The notes under the pieces are model-generated. The model ran no database searches and was not told the origin of the DNA. It worked only from the letters and a program-made list of their open reading frames with translations. The position numbers and the translations under genes are program-made. Shown one piece after another: positions 14,710-14,933 of a stretch of DNA of 14,933 bases; the stretch's first letter is position 1, and each line of letters starts with the position of its first letter. Source of the DNA: an uncultured Selenomonadaceae bacterium (GTDB lineage Bacteria; Bacillota; Negativicutes; Selenomonadales; Selenomonadaceae); contig CAJOQC010000001.1 in assembly GCA_905236785.1 (NCBI GenBank), positions 1-14,933 on the forward strand, written 5' to 3'.

Positions 14710-14933
14710 ATGGCAAAAAAAATTGTGGTTATACCCGGCGACGGCATCGGCAAGGAAATAACCGATGCGGCGGTGCGGGTTTTGCAAAAAGCAGACGAAA
14801 AATTTTCATTGTCCCTTCAATATGAATATTTCGACGCCGGGGGCGCGGCCTACGATAAGTTCGGCACGCCTTTGCCCGAAGATACGGTAAATGCCGCCAA
14901 AAATGCCGACGCGGTTTTGTTCGGCGCGGTGGG
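14710..14933 (+). CDS. leuB: 3-isopropylmalate dehydrogenase, N-terminal part (cut by window end)
   Basis: About 74 codons are present. The product oxidises 3-isopropylmalate in leucine biosynthesis with NAD+. The start reads KIVVIPGDGIGKEI, the nucleotide-site opening of the beta-decarboxylating dehydrogenases. GGAAYDKFGTPLPEDT followed by ADAVLFGAVG favours LeuB over isocitrate dehydrogenase, although a related tartrate/isopropylmalate-type enzyme is not excluded from this fragment. AGCGAGG at 14697-14703 is 6 bases before the ATG. leuC and leuD are not upstream, so leuB is either alone or first in its operon here. Confidence 0.85.
   Translation, partial: MAKKIVVIPGDGIGKEITDAAVRVLQKADEKFSLSLQYEYFDAGGAAYDKFGTPLPEDTVNAAKNADAVLFGAV

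Overview
All recognisable genes in this window lie on the + strand, closely spaced, with Gram-positive-style Shine-Dalgarno sites. The gene content points to a strictly anaerobic bacterium: a giant oxygen-sensitive 2-hydroxyacyl-CoA dehydratase-type activase, an exported CbiK-fold protein, a eukaryote-type (GH13_8) glycogen branching enzyme, ATP-dependent phosphofructokinase and de novo riboflavin genes. The mixture suits a Firmicute, perhaps of the Negativicutes type. That placement is an inference from gene families, because no rRNA or other marker is present.

Region 1 (1-332) is non-coding. It holds a diverged dispersed repeat, an imperfect palindrome and a weak promoter candidate.

Region 2 (333-9294) looks like one five-gene operon; consecutive genes overlap by 1 base or are separated by 9-20 bases. 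The order is a 1424-residue tandem activase/DUF2229 protein, a 158-residue membrane protein of unknown function, a lipoprotein ABC substrate-binding protein without permease or ATPase partners, a 628-residue glutamine synthetase of the long, C-terminally extended kind, and an exported CbiK-fold protein. In my alignment from memory the CbiK-fold protein has lost all the metal-binding and catalytic residues of the chelatase and carries a lysine-rich, poly-A-encoded linker. I know of no pathway that joins these five. This operon is the most interesting part of the window, and palindromes of one family bracket it on both sides.

Region 3 (9295-9609) is a 315-base gap with the second palindrome, a second copy of the repeat at the window start, and a short hairpin/T-run that may be a terminator.

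Region 4 (9610-12645) holds glgB and pfkA, linking storage polysaccharide and glycolysis. A 10-bp hairpin follows pfkA.

Region 5 (12721-14625) holds ribE (riboflavin synthase, TTG start) and the fused ribBA. ribD and ribH are not adjacent and there is no room for an FMN riboswitch. The third palindrome overlaps the ribBA stop codon. Its right half supplies the -35 element of a convincing promoter, which has a 7-bp operator-like inverted repeat, for the last gene, leuB, cut by the window end.
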